Notes: generated by a model from the letters alone, not told the origin. Shown: positions 25,313-34,525, counted from the stretch's first letter. The stretch: DNA of 48,629 nucleotides from Clostridiaceae bacterium (GCA_012841145.1 DUVH01000018.1:1-48629), one strand, 5' to 3'. Numbers and translations are program-made.

Positions 25313-25640
25313 GCGCCATCGTAAAAGTCGTGCGACCGGACGTGAGTCGTATGATCGCGCTGAGGATCAAGTCCTCGCGATCCTTGTAGACGAGCGAAAC
25401 GGTCGCGAGTATTACGTCTCCATTATCGACGTATTTACTCTCGACGGCACGACGTATTCCGTCATGTACAATTATGAGCCTGATGACGGTTCGAGGACGG
25501 ATCCCGAGATCGTCATCATGCGCTCATGGCGCGATGAAAGCGGCGAACAGGCCTTTTCATCGATTACGAGCAGAAAAGAGCTCAACAGAGTATTCGATTT
25601 CTTTTTTGAGCGTTATACCGATTCGATCATTCGTTCATAA
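25290..25640 (+). CDS. Second DUF1292-like protein
   Basis: About 116 residues from ATG 25290, overlapping the first DUF1292 gene by 23 bases. QVLAILVDERNGREYYVSII then FTLDGTTYSVMYNYEPDDG repeats the strand pattern of DUF1292, but with a basic N-terminus and a longer C-terminal helix (RKELNRVFDFFFERY). It is probably a diverged duplicate. The exact start is uncertain because no strong ribosome site is visible inside the overlap. Confidence 0.65.
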   Translation: MRRSSKTERHRKSRATGRESYDRAEDQVLAILVDERNGREYYVSIIDVFTLDGTTYSVMYNYEPDDGSRTDPEIVIMRSWRDESGEQAFSSITSRKELNRVFDFFFERYTDSIIRS

Positions 25641-25674
25641 ACCGTTCCTGTATCTGGCTCGCTTGAGGGATAGA

Positions 25675-26646
25675 ATGCATATGACAGAGATGAATGATCG
25701 CAATAACACGCATGTAAATCAGGAGTTTGTCTCGCCGAAAATTGTTCCTGATAAGCCCAAGCGGCGCATTAGAGTGCGGACAGTTCTTGTTCCGCTCTTT
25801 TTTATGCTCCTCCATACGGGCGTAATGTCCTTGGTGATGTTTGTGTATGTTCTCTTCTATACCATGTCGGTCGACCCGGCAACGGCGGATACGATACGAA
25901 GCAATCTGGGTGACCCTGTTTTTCGCGCCGATTTTTTAATCGAGATTAATGCGCAGACATACGTGTCTCTGTTTTCGATGCTTCTGCTTATTCCTATTTA
26001 CCTCTTCTACGTTTATTGGAGAAAAAGAAATGACATTCAGGTGCTCGATCTGATGCGGCTTTCGCCCGCGCAAATTATCAACGCCTTTATGATTATTATC
26101 GGTGCTATGGGACTCACTCAGCTCTGGATGGCGTTTTTGATGCAACTCGATTCGTCTTCCGCGCTCGGGGTTGAATTTAAGAAGTATACGGAGCTTATGA
26201 AATACTTCAAACCCTCCGAAGGATGGATGTTCGCGGTTGAGATTGTAGCGACCGTCATCCTTGTGCCGATCGGAGAAGAGCTGCTTTTCCGCGGGATCAT
26301 TCAGGACGAATTGCGGCGAGCATTGCCTCCTGTTTTCGCTGTTATTGCGACATCACTGCTCTTCGCTATCTTTCACGGAAATCTCATCCAAGGATCGTAC
26401 GTGTTTTTCGTCGGACTGGCACTTTCGATCGTCTATTATCTGACAGGTAATTTTCTCGTCCCGGTCGGCATGCATATCATCTTTAATGTCATCGGATCGG
26501 GTGCCTTTTCAAAATTGTTCGGCTTATCTAAGCAAGGCGAGACCGTGCTCATATATATTCTGTATGCGGCGATTCCCTTGATGATCTTCGGGTTTGGACG
26601 ACTGTATCGATTGCGAGGGAAGCTGCCGGCTGAAGGGGGTTCCTGA
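25675..26646 (+). CDS. CPBP-family intramembrane protease
   Basis: The protein has 323 residues. ATG 25675 follows GAGGG. After a ~30-residue basic cytoplasmic lead come about eight membrane helices. The CPBP motifs are present: EELLFR (Glu201, Glu202, Arg206), FAIFHGN and HIIFN, as in Rce1-like metal-dependent glutamate proteases. Bacterial members process membrane peptides or act in immunity to self-made bacteriocins. The stop overlaps the next start (TGATG), so it is coupled to the 1078-residue membrane protein. Confidence 0.9.
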   Translation: MHMTEMNDRNNTHVNQEFVSPKIVPDKPKRRIRVRTVLVPLFFMLLHTGVMSLVMFVYVLFYTMSVDPATADTIRSNLGDPVFRADFLIEINAQTYVSLFSMLLLIPIYLFYVYWRKRNDIQVLDLMRLSPAQIINAFMIIIGAMGLTQLWMAFLMQLDSSSALGVEFKKYTELMKYFKPSEGWMFAVEIVATVILVPIGEELLFRGIIQDELRRALPPVFAVIATSLLFAIFHGNLIQGSYVFFVGLALSIVYYLTGNFLVPVGMHIIFNVIGSGAFSKLFGLSKQGETVLIYILYAAIPLMIFGFGRLYRLRGKLPAEGGS

Positions 26647-29600
26647 TGAAACGCGGTCTTCGGATCATTCCTTCGAGCCTTCGGAGGCGCACATTTGTTG
26701 TCGCAATGATCGCGTTGCTCGTCGTTGTGTCACTTGCTCTGACGGTTGTCTGGCATGCGACGGGCAAGGGGATGAGGCGTGCGGCTAAAGTCGTCCGTCT
26801 GAGCGAAGCGGCATCCGGTCGTCAGCCGATAGGCGGCGTAGGATGTAATCTGATAGGCTTGCCGGCGACGAATCTCATCAGTAACGGATCATTCGGATCC
26901 GAGTATATTCATGCGCACTATTTTGCGAGTGGCGGATCGTCAGGTGAATTCAGCGTCAAAGTATCAGATACGCTCGATAACGTCCCACAAGCGGACGGGT
27001 ACTTTACCGGCGCATCGTTCACCTTGTTTCGTGAATCTCAAAATGAAATGAGAAAGCTGGAAAGCGGTTCGATCACGGGATACGAGGCCGGGCAGGTCTC
27101 AGGCACGAGAGTCGTTGAGCCGTCGACCGCGATTCCAGAAGGCGTGAAGTGGAATGCGTTTGCGGAATTGAACGAGGTTGCCGTCGCCTGCGGTACGGAG
27201 GGATACATTTTAAGAATGCCGCGTGACGGCGTACCGGAATGTCGTAATATCGGATTCCGCGTCGATCTCGTCGCGATTGCGGCAGGTGCGAGCGGCTTTT
27301 TAGCGGGTGATTCGACAGGTCGTTTCTATACGTCCTCAGACGGAATTGTTTGGCAGCTGATGCCTGTCCACGCGACCGCTGCCATCCGAACGATCGAGTA
27401 CATCGCGTTGCCCGATTTTGAAAATGGTTTCTTTCTTGCCTCCGGAGCGGCAGGAGAAGTGTTTTTCGGACATTTGACCGGCCTCGAGCCGCTTTCGGGA
27501 ATTACCGACAACACCATCACGCGTTTTGTAACGACGGACGATGGCGTCGTGTTTGCCTTGGGGCTCGAAGGACAGGTGATTTCATCGGCGAACGGTGTGA
27601 ATTGGGAGTCTGAAGAGTCTCTTACGAGCTCCGTAGGTTGGCTCGGCGGAGATGCGGCGGGCGGCATTGCTTTCTTTGTCGGTACGGGAGGAAAGATGGC
27701 AATACGCCACGATAAAGGTTCCGTTACAAAGATTGATTCAAACAATCTCGCCGGCGCTCTAACGGGGAGATTTCACGAAACGGGCAGTACCGGTCGATGG
27801 CCTGATCTTACGGATGTTGTCGTCTTAGCGACAAACCGTATCGTCATCAGAACAGAGAAAGGTACATTGCTTTATACGGAAGATCAGGGTGAGACGTGGG
27901 AGCAGGAAGGGCCCTTCTTCGGTGAGCAGACATCAAACGTTGAGCGTATGCGCTCGGGAGATATCTTCGTCGCACACAGTGACGGCAAAGTGACGCGTGC
28001 AGAGCTTACGGCAAAATTTGTTTTTGAGCCGCGGCTCGCAGGTGAAAGCGTCGAATCGGGCGACCTCATCGTATTGAGTCTTCCTCTCACGCGCGAGCTT
28101 GATACAACGCAGCTTGCAGAGCCGTATCGACAGGATTCGCTCACCGTCGGAGAATGGGCGATTTCGGGAGGCGCTTCGTTCGCGACGAAATCAGATGCCG
28201 ATACGGGGATGACAGGGCTTGATTCGGGAGGGTCGGGCGCTTTATCTTTTCATCTACCGCAAGGCAGCGATCGGAACGAGCCTGCTGAAACGTATCTCGC
28301 CGTAAAAGATTCTCTTTTTTCCATCGCGCGCGGTACGGTCGAACTGACAGCCGTCAACAACCCGAATCGCTCGTATCTCGACGCAAGAATGACACAGAAA
28401 ATAGATCTCTCGCGTCTCGTCGTGAAGGAATCAAATCCGTTTTTTCAACTCGAATTTGATGCATATACTTCGGGTGACATTAAGGGCCCTGTTGAGATTT
28501 GGTTCTCGGGTCCCTTTACAAATGTGGGTGAATCTGTTTCCGTTTCACAAGATTCATGGGAGCACAGACGTCTTACGTTCGTCTTCCCGAACGGGTTGAA
28601 ACCCGAGGATGAACTGTGGATTAATATCGGATTCTCCGGTTCGGGAACGCTTTATATCGATAATCTCTGGTTCGGACGAAATGGTGACGCTCCGCAAGCG
28701 CTCTCGTCGCTGGTGACGCAGGAAGACGATAAGGGGCTCTCTCTCCCCGTCGATGTAGTCAGGCTCGATTGCGTGCCGATCGGAAGGTCGAAGTATGCGA
28801 CTGAAACGTGGGCGTTGCCGGAGGGCAGGGTTTCCGAGAAGACGAACGCCGCGAAGACTCATAACTTGGGCGCGGCTCTTCAGTACACGGAACGTCTAAA
28901 TGCCGTTCCCTGGCTGGTAATCGACCTTCGCGTGACATCGCAGGAGATTGTTAACCTCATTGAGTATCTGGCAGGTTCGCCGCTTTCGGCATACGGAAAG
29001 CTGCGTTCGCGTGATGGAGCGATCGGTCGATGGAGCGATACGTTCGACGTGATCTATCTGGAAATTACCGATGTGGATGATGTCCTGCCGAACGATATTT
29101 CACGCGCCAATTACGTGCACTGGATCATGGATCAGATTGTAACGGCGCCGGACTACTACGATGTTCAGAATAAAATATTCCTTATCGACGGGATGAAATA
29201 CGAGGACGGCAGAAGCCATACGTCGGCTGATTACCACGCCGGTGATCTGTTGCTCGACGGTCCGATCAGGGAAGCCGCCGACGTCGAGGCGAACATCACG
29301 CGTTGGATCAATTCGATTCCGCGCCGACGGACGATAGGTGACAGATTTATGCCCGAATTGCTGAGATCCGTCGATGTGGCGCTCTTGGGAGATACGGTGC
29401 GCCTTGTTGACGTGGCGCTACCCCTTATCGCCGATCTCGGTGACAATTCGGCGGTTGCCTTGGCGAATGTCAATCTGGCCGACGAGCAGTTTCTGTCAGG
29501 CAGGCATGCCGCGGTTCGCGCGCTTCGTGTCTGTCGCGACTTAACGGGTAAAGTATTATTAGAAGAACCGGATGTGCTGCTTTCGGAACGCGAGACGAAG

Positions 29601-29882
29601 GAGAAGAAGACGGCGGAATCGCCCGATGACGTTCAGTCTCAAACGATTTACTTCTATACGTATCGCTCACGAGGAGAGACGACAGCTATCGCGATCAACA
29701 TCGGTGCGACTCCTGAGATCGTGTCAATCCAAGGCTTCGACGAACAAGACGCATCGTTCGAACTTTACGACCACCGCGGTATTTTGATCAGCGAAGGCGT
29801 CAATCAGCCTGATAGCGTAAACTTTACCTTGCTTCCGGGCGGGGTCTTGGTGTTGAGGCAGGAAGTAAATCCGGTGAAATAG
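26646..29882 (+). CDS. Membrane-anchored propeller and glycosidase-like protein
   Basis: The protein has 1078 residues. A basic start and one helix (about 18-36) anchor it with the rest outside. NLISNGSFGSEY (from about 76) opens a carbohydrate-binding-like section. Residues ~155-450 hold YCF48/BNR-like blades (GRFYTSSDGIVWQLMPVHA; GTLLYTEDQGETWEQEG). A jelly-roll-like section (~590-675) ends with GTLYIDNLWFG, as in CBM4/22. The last ~390 residues resemble clan GH-A hydrolases such as GH51: EYLAGSPLSAYGKLRSRDG, then VIYLEITDVDD where GH51 has EIGNE. A C-terminal beta domain closes it. Function unknown; it may bind or process cell-wall or host glycans. It is translated in tandem with the CPBP protease. 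Confidence 0.65.
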   Translation: MKRGLRIIPSSLRRRTFVVAMIALLVVVSLALTVVWHATGKGMRRAAKVVRLSEAASGRQPIGGVGCNLIGLPATNLISNGSFGSEYIHAHYFASGGSSGEFSVKVSDTLDNVPQADGYFTGASFTLFRESQNEMRKLESGSITGYEAGQVSGTRVVEPSTAIPEGVKWNAFAELNEVAVACGTEGYILRMPRDGVPECRNIGFRVDLVAIAAGASGFLAGDSTGRFYTSSDGIVWQLMPVHATAAIRTIEYIALPDFENGFFLASGAAGEVFFGHLTGLEPLSGITDNTITRFVTTDDGVVFALGLEGQVISSANGVNWESEESLTSSVGWLGGDAAGGIAFFVGTGGKMAIRHDKGSVTKIDSNNLAGALTGRFHETGSTGRWPDLTDVVVLATNRIVIRTEKGTLLYTEDQGETWEQEGPFFGEQTSNVERMRSGDIFVAHSDGKVTRAELTAKFVFEPRLAGESVESGDLIVLSLPLTRELDTTQLAEPYRQDSLTVGEWAISGGASFATKSDADTGMTGLDSGGSGALSFHLPQGSDRNEPAETYLAVKDSLFSIARGTVELTAVNNPNRSYLDARMTQKIDLSRLVVKESNPFFQLEFDAYTSGDIKGPVEIWFSGPFTNVGESVSVSQDSWEHRRLTFVFPNGLKPEDELWINIGFSGSGTLYIDNLWFGRNGDAPQALSSLVTQEDDKGLSLPVDVVRLDCVPIGRSKYATETWALPEGRVSEKTNAAKTHNLGAALQYTERLNAVPWLVIDLRVTSQEIVNLIEYLAGSPLSAYGKLRSRDGAIGRWSDTFDVIYLEITDVDDVLPNDISRANYVHWIMDQIVTAPDYYDVQNKIFLIDGMKYEDGRSHTSADYHAGDLLLDGPIREAADVEANITRWINSIPRRRTIGDRFMPELLRSVDVALLGDTVRLVDVALPLIADLGDNSAVALANVNLADEQFLSGRHAAVRALRVCRDLTGKVLLEEPDVLLSERETKEKKTAESPDDVQSQTIYFYTYRSRGETTAIAINIGATPEIVSIQGFDEQDASFELYDHRGILISEGVNQPDSVNFTLLPGGVLVLRQEVNPVK

Positions 29883-30015
29883 CAATTGCCGGATTGATGT
29901 ATATAAGGGTTATCTCACCGATATCCGGTCAAGGACGATGAGTTTGTCCAAATACGGCAGATAAGCCTGAAAGAATATGTAATAAACAAATTGACTTAAT
30001 AGAGGAGATACACGG

Positions 30016-30939
30016 ATGGATTGGCTTGATGTCATCAAGAGTATCATTTACGGAATTATTGAGGGCGTGACGGAGTGGCTGCCGATCAGCAGCACGGGGC
30101 ACCTTATTTTGCTGGAAAGGTTGCTGCCTTTCAAAGCGGGCGAGACTGCCGTATCGAACGCCAAGTTTTTCTCGTTCTTCCTAATCGTCATTCAACTTGG
30201 GGCAATTCTCGCCGTCGTCGTGACGTTCTGGAGAGAGTTATGGCCTTTCCCGCGGAAGAGGTTAGCCGTACCGGCAAAGAGTCGCGACGATTTCGTACCA
30301 TTCCGTCTGGGGCAAACACCCTTTGTAGTAGATAAGCGCATTTTGCGCCTTTGGTGGATCATACTGATCGCCTGTGTACCCGCCGCTATCATCGGCCTTC
30401 TCTTTGATGAACAGATTGAGGCGATCTTTTACAATCCTTGGACCGTAGCCATCATGCTGATTGTTGTCGGCGTCGCTTTTTATGTTGTCGAGCACGGACT
30501 AAAGAAGACGAAAAAGATTCCGCGTATTGTCAGCATCGAACAGATCGATTGGCGCATCGCTCTGATCATTGGTCTCTTCCAAGTCGTAGCGGCTGTCTTT
30601 CCGGGAACGTCGAGATCCGGAGCCACGATTCTCGGCGGGCTCATGATCGGTATGAGCCGTCCTGTTGCAACGACCTTTACGTTCTATCTTGCCGTTCCCG
30701 TGATGTTTGGTGCGAGCTTGCTGAAACTTCTGAAAATCGGTCTCGATTACAATCTGATTCAATGGCTGTCGATTTTCGTCGGAATGGGAGTCGCCTATCT
30801 TGTATCGATTTTGGTGATCCGATTCCTGCTCAATTACATCCGCAAACGCGATTTCAGGATTTTCGCCTACTACCGGGTGGCGCTGGGGTGCATCGTCCTC
30901 ATTGCTGCAATCGCCGGCTTTTTCAAAACGCCTGTTTAA
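30016..30939 (+). CDS. uppP: Undecaprenyl-diphosphatase UppP (BacA)
   Basis: The protein has 307 residues. GIIEGVTEWLPISSTGHLIL near the N-terminus and FPGTSRSGATILGGLMIGMS near residue 200 are the two BacA active-site motifs (Glu in the first, Ser/Arg in the second). It recycles undecaprenyl diphosphate for peptidoglycan and gives bacitracin resistance. ATG 30016 follows GAGGAG. An inserted loop (~85-110) is somewhat longer than usual. It is followed closely by cobT. Confidence 0.96.
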   Translation: MDWLDVIKSIIYGIIEGVTEWLPISSTGHLILLERLLPFKAGETAVSNAKFFSFFLIVIQLGAILAVVVTFWRELWPFPRKRLAVPAKSRDDFVPFRLGQTPFVVDKRILRLWWIILIACVPAAIIGLLFDEQIEAIFYNPWTVAIMLIVVGVAFYVVEHGLKKTKKIPRIVSIEQIDWRIALIIGLFQVVAAVFPGTSRSGATILGGLMIGMSRPVATTFTFYLAVPVMFGASLLKLLKIGLDYNLIQWLSIFVGMGVAYLVSILVIRFLLNYIRKRDFRIFAYYRVALGCIVLIAAIAGFFKTPV

Positions 30940-30960
30940 TTGGCGCTTAGAGGTAAGGAC

Positions 30961-32052
30961 ATGAGGGCGTTCTCACGAGAAGACTTCTTTGAAGCTGTAG
31001 ACTCTATTCCTTCTCCCGATCGTGAGCGCGAGCGGCGTGCGAAGTTCCGCTGGAACTCGCTTTGTAAACCGATCGGCTCTTTCGGCGTCATGGAGACGAT
31101 CGTCGCAAGGTTAGCCGGGTTGGCGCCCGGCGATGAGCTTGCGTTGACGCCGCGGGCTGCTTTCGTGTTTTCGGCGGATAACGGCATCGTAGCGGAAGGC
31201 GTCTCGCAAACAGGGCAGGAGGTGACGGCGCAGGTCGTGCGCAACATCGCCGACGGCTTGGCGACGATCAATATTCTCGGTAGAGAGACGAAATGTATCG
31301 TCGTGCCCGTCAATCTGGGCGTCGCTGAACTCGAAGATGATTATCCCGGCGTCGTCCATACGCCCATCATGCCGATAGGAACGAATAATTTTCTCCTTGA
31401 AGATGCCATGAGCGAAGAGGAGATGATGGTTGCCGTACGCGTCGGCATGGAATTATCTCTCAAGGCGGCTTCGGAAGGTTACAAGGCTCTTGTTGCCGGT
31501 GAGATGGGAATCGGCAACACGTCTTCCGCGACAGCGATGCTCGCGGCACTCACCGGCCGTCCGGCATCAGATCTGACGGGAAGAGGAGCGGGTTTGTCGG
31601 ATATCGGACTTCAGAGGAAAATTCAAGTGTTGACCGACGCCCTCGCGGCGCGCGAGGTAGATCGTTACAACGCCTTTGACGTTCTCAGAAAAGTCGGCGG
31701 TCTCGATATAGCGGCGATGGTCGGCTTTTATGCGGGTGCCGCCATGACGGGGACTCCTGTCATTCTCGACGGCTTGATCTCGCTTGTTGCGGCATTGACG
31801 CTCGTTCGACTCGTTCCGGAGACGCGCTACGTCATGTTCCCTTCGCATCTGCCAGCTGAAAAGGGCGGCGAGACGGCTCTTCGCGAATTGGGTATTGGCC
31901 CGTGTCTCGGGCTAAACATGAAACAAGGGGAAGGGGCCGGAGCTCTCATGTTCCTGCCGCTTCTGGATCTTGCTCGCGCTGTCTATCTCGAATCACAGAC
32001 GTTCGATGAAGGTTGCGTCGCGCCTTACGAAGTATACGATCAGTCGTGGTAA
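30961..32052 (+). CDS. cobT: Nicotinate-nucleotide:DMB phosphoribosyltransferase CobT
   Basis: The protein has 363 residues. ATG 30961 follows AGGTAAGG; TTG 30940 is unlikely. KPIGSFGVMETIVARLAG, EMGIGNTSSATAMLAAL and GEGAGALMFLPLLDLA (with the catalytic Glu) are CobT motifs. It makes alpha-ribazole phosphate, the lower-ligand precursor of cobalamin. It starts the corrinoid-salvage run cobT-cobU-cobS-cobU2 and overlaps cobU. Confidence 0.95.
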   Translation: MRAFSREDFFEAVDSIPSPDRERERRAKFRWNSLCKPIGSFGVMETIVARLAGLAPGDELALTPRAAFVFSADNGIVAEGVSQTGQEVTAQVVRNIADGLATINILGRETKCIVVPVNLGVAELEDDYPGVVHTPIMPIGTNNFLLEDAMSEEEMMVAVRVGMELSLKAASEGYKALVAGEMGIGNTSSATAMLAALTGRPASDLTGRGAGLSDIGLQRKIQVLTDALAAREVDRYNAFDVLRKVGGLDIAAMVGFYAGAAMTGTPVILDGLISLVAALTLVRLVPETRYVMFPSHLPAEKGGETALRELGIGPCLGLNMKQGEGAGALMFLPLLDLARAVYLESQTFDEGCVAPYEVYDQSW

Positions 32053-32645
32053 CGCTTTTTATCGGTGGCTCGCGGAGCGGCAAGTCGGGACTTGCCGAAC
32101 GATACGCCTCGATGAGGCGCAAGGATCGCTTGCTTTACGTGGCGACACTGCGACACAATGGTGAAAGGGAGAACATCGAACGCATAGAAAGACATCGGGC
32201 AATGCGGGCAAAGCATTCGTTTGAGACGATTGAACTGTATACGCCTGAAGAGCTGGATCTCTGGTGCGATGAGTTGAACGGGGAGGATCTTCCGGTCGCG
32301 CTGCTTGACTGTCTCGGAATCATGCTTTCGCAAGGCAAGTACGTCGAAAGCGATGGCGGTCATTGGACTGAGATTGAAAATGAAATCATCGAGCGCGCCA
32401 TGATGGGCGCGTTGGAAAAGCTGGCAAGGAAGACAGATGAGCTGATTATCGTCGCACCCGATATCTTCAAGGCGAAAGCTCCCGATCCGTCGACCGACCG
32501 CTATATGCAGCTATTAGGTCGAGTACTGCAATCGATTGTTGAGACGCTTGGCGCATCTGTCGTTGAAGTGATCGCGGGGATACCTGTTGTCCGGAGAGAT
32601 CGGACCGGTGCGTTGGCATGTTTTGCGGATCAGGGAGGACGCTAA
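32046..32645 (+). CDS. cobU: Adenosylcobinamide kinase/guanylyltransferase, CobU-like (1)
   Basis: About 199 residues from GTG 32046, overlapping cobT by 7 bases; TTG 32013 is possible. FIGGSRSGKSGLAE (7-14) is an intact nucleotide loop, LLYVATLRHN and RIERHRAMRA include the His that is guanylylated in CobU, and VALLDCLGIMLSQ is conserved. The usual NEVG-x-G-x-VP motif is absent and replaced by VAPDIFKAKAPDPSTDRYMQ. Compare the second CobU-like gene at 33657, which keeps what this one lacks. Confidence 0.85.
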   Translation: MVTLFIGGSRSGKSGLAERYASMRRKDRLLYVATLRHNGERENIERIERHRAMRAKHSFETIELYTPEELDLWCDELNGEDLPVALLDCLGIMLSQGKYVESDGGHWTEIENEIIERAMMGALEKLARKTDELIIVAPDIFKAKAPDPSTDRYMQLLGRVLQSIVETLGASVVEVIAGIPVVRRDRTGALACFADQGGR

Positions 32646-32660
32646 TTGTAAGCGTTGCAC

Positions 32661-32690
32661 TTGACATGGTCTGTCATGCAGTTGTTATGT
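32661..32690 (+). promoter_or_regulatory. Promoter upstream of cobS
   Basis: TTGACA (32661-32666), an 18-bp spacer and TTATGT (32685-32690), in the short gap between cobU and cobS. Confidence 0.5.
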
Positions 32691-32715
32691 GATGACGGAG
32701 TGATGAGCGCGGGAT

Positions 32716-33558
32716 GTGGAAGAGATGTGGAAAGATAGCGGGAAAAAGCGAAGTACAGTAGGGCGAAGAAGAGAAAGGCCAAATCTCTGGAGAAGCTTCT
32801 GTTTGGCAATGTCGACGTTTACCGTTATTCCTTTTCCGCAGTACACATTTCATCCTGTTTACTTGTCATGGTCCCTTGCATTCTTTCCGTTGGCGGGGTT
32901 CGCGGGAGCGGTTCTCGCCGGTGCGGCGCTCTATCTTCTACAACTCTTGGGTGTGAGCGTCTTTTTCCGTGCCGTCACCGCGCTTACTTTACTCATACTC
33001 TCATCGGGCGCGATCCATCTTGACGGCTTCGCCGACACGTGCGACGCCCTCTTATCAAGACGTGATCGGCGAGTACAGCTGGAGATTATGCGTGATCCTC
33101 ACATCGGTGTCTACGCCGTGATCGGGACGGTTCTCTTATTGTTGACGGCGTTAGCCGCATGGATAGAGATCTTGGCGACGGGGCGTGTACTTCTTATCGT
33201 CGCGTCTTTGCTTTACGGTGTCTTCGGGCGTTCGCTGTCGGGACTTTACAGCGCTTCGCTTCCCTCCGCCCGCAGCGACGGCATGCAACGTGCATTACGT
33301 GAGAGAATGCCGAGAAAAGCTACAGGCCTGCTCACTGTTATCCTCTTGCTCAGCGCCCTCGCGGTGATCGCGACGGCACACTGGAGCGGCGTCATCGCCG
33401 TAGTGTTGTCGTTCCTGTTACTTCTCATGTTCAGACGTTTTTCAGTGAAGGCATTTGGAGGAGCGACGGGAGATCTGGCGGGATTTCTCTTTTCCGTGAC
33501 GGAAGTCACGGTATGGGTCGTCTTCGCTTTGACGCAAGCGCTGCCCCCTTGGTATTGA
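32716..33558 (+). CDS. cobS: Adenosylcobinamide-GDP ribazoletransferase CobS
   Basis: The membrane protein has 280 residues from GTG 32716 (ATG 32725 is an alternative, with GGAAG upstream). HLDGFADTCDALLS carries Asp103, Asp107 and Asp110, the metal-binding motif; RDPHIGVYAVIGTVLLLL and FGGATGDLAGFLFSVTEVT are further CobS motifs. It joins adenosylcobinamide-GDP and alpha-ribazole (phosphate) to finish cobalamin. The N-terminal ~25 residues are basic and longer than usual. Confidence 0.93.
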   Translation: MEEMWKDSGKKRSTVGRRRERPNLWRSFCLAMSTFTVIPFPQYTFHPVYLSWSLAFFPLAGFAGAVLAGAALYLLQLLGVSVFFRAVTALTLLILSSGAIHLDGFADTCDALLSRRDRRVQLEIMRDPHIGVYAVIGTVLLLLTALAAWIEILATGRVLLIVASLLYGVFGRSLSGLYSASLPSARSDGMQRALRERMPRKATGLLTVILLLSALAVIATAHWSGVIAVVLSFLLLLMFRRFSVKAFGGATGDLAGFLFSVTEVTVWVVFALTQALPPWY

Positions 33559-33656
33559 TATAGGGAACATGAGAGTGAACGAAATAAAGGCATGAAAGAT
33601 AGCAACACATCAATGATGAAGCTGTTCGATTGATAGTGGGGGGAAGAGATAGAAGT

Positions 33657-34223
33657 ATGAGCGACCATGTGACATTCACTTTCATAACGGGTGGTGCCTA
33701 CCAAGGTAAATTGAATTACGCACTTTCTTTGTTCCATTCAAATCCTGTTCTCTTGATTGATGGCAGTGCGGTTCCCGAAGATTGGTTTTCATCGAGTCTT
33801 GAGTCCAGCAGTCTGAACGACATGGACGCAGTGCGTTTAGTGTTGGCAGAAAGAGAACGCTCCAACATTGGGTCGGACGACATGCACATTGCATTTCTGG
33901 AAGAAGAACCTGACAAACTTGATATGGAAGGTGTCACCCTTGATGCCATCGTCAATCACGCTGAAATGATGGTAAAGGTGATCAGGTCATTATCCATGAC
34001 TCCTGAAAAAGCTCTCGAAAACCTGCTCTCAAACTTTAAGCGATCGAATCAGATCGGTAGGCTGGTTATCATCGCCGACGAGGTCGGCTCGGGCGTCGTT
34101 CCCCTTGGAAAAGAGGCAAGACTCGACCGTGAATATGCCGGAAAACTTGCCGTCGCATGCGCCTCAAGAGCATCGCAAGTTGTCCACGTGCTGGCGGGAA
34201 TTCCGATCGTTATTAAACAGTGA
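33657..34223 (+). CDS. CobU-like protein with altered P-loop (2)
   Basis: The protein has 188 residues. ATG 33657 follows GGGGGGAAGAG. FITGGAYQGKLNYA (Gly12-Lys18) is a P-loop in which the usual Ser/Thr after Lys is Leu. The middle is not clearly CobU-like, but IIADEVGSGVVPLGKEARLD and then REYAGKLAVACASRASQVVH plus VLAGIPIVIK match the C-terminal half of CobU, including the EVG-x-G-VP motif. It is the last gene of the corrinoid run. It may complement the first CobU, be a kinase-only form, or act on another substrate. Confidence 0.75.
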   Translation: MSDHVTFTFITGGAYQGKLNYALSLFHSNPVLLIDGSAVPEDWFSSSLESSSLNDMDAVRLVLAERERSNIGSDDMHIAFLEEEPDKLDMEGVTLDAIVNHAEMMVKVIRSLSMTPEKALENLLSNFKRSNQIGRLVIIADEVGSGVVPLGKEARLDREYAGKLAVACASRASQVVHVLAGIPIVIKQ

Positions 34224-34309
34224 GGTTGGTGCATCCGGCGATCCCTCCGCGCGATGCGGATTGTTCTTCAGCTCGGAGGACGGCGTTCTAAAGGTCCTTT
34301 GCTATCGAT

Positions 34310-34338
34310 TTGACATAACGTAATTCTCAAGGTAGAAT
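34310..34338 (+). promoter_or_regulatory. Promoter of the tRNA cluster
   Basis: TTGACA (34310-34315), a 17-bp spacer and TAGAAT (34333-34338), 28 bases before the first tRNA. It is one of the most consensus-like promoters in the window. Confidence 0.85.
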
Positions 34339-34366
34339 CATCTAGCGTCGTTTTTTGGCGCGTTAT

Positions 34367-34443
34367 GGCGGTATAGCTCAGTTGGCCAGAGCATTCGGTT
34401 CATACCCGAAGTGTCACAGGTTCAAATCCTGTTGCCGCCACCA
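34367..34443 (+). tRNA. tRNA-Met (CAT)
   Basis: Acceptor GGCGGTA pairs with TGCCGCC. The anticodon loop is TTCATAC with CAT, the T loop is GGTTCAAATCC and the CCA end is encoded. CAT could also belong to tRNA-Ile2 after modification; the overall form is elongator-Met-like. Confidence 0.92.
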
Positions 34444-34450
34444 GTAAAAT

Positions 34451-34525
34451 GGCCCGTTGGTCAAGTGGTTAAGACACCGCCCTTTCAAGGCGGAGTCACG
34501 AGTTCAATTCTCGTACGGGTCACCA
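34451..34525 (+). tRNA. tRNA-Glu (TTC)
   Basis: Acceptor GGCCCGT pairs with ACGGGTC. Anticodon stem CCGCC/GGCGG encloses loop CTTTCAA with TTC, and the CCA end is encoded. It starts 7 bases after tRNA-Met. Confidence 0.95.

Noticed and set aside
29883-30960. Cobalamin riboswitch before the cob genes
   Set aside because: No B12-box-like sequence or space for the fold; the genes follow uppP closely.
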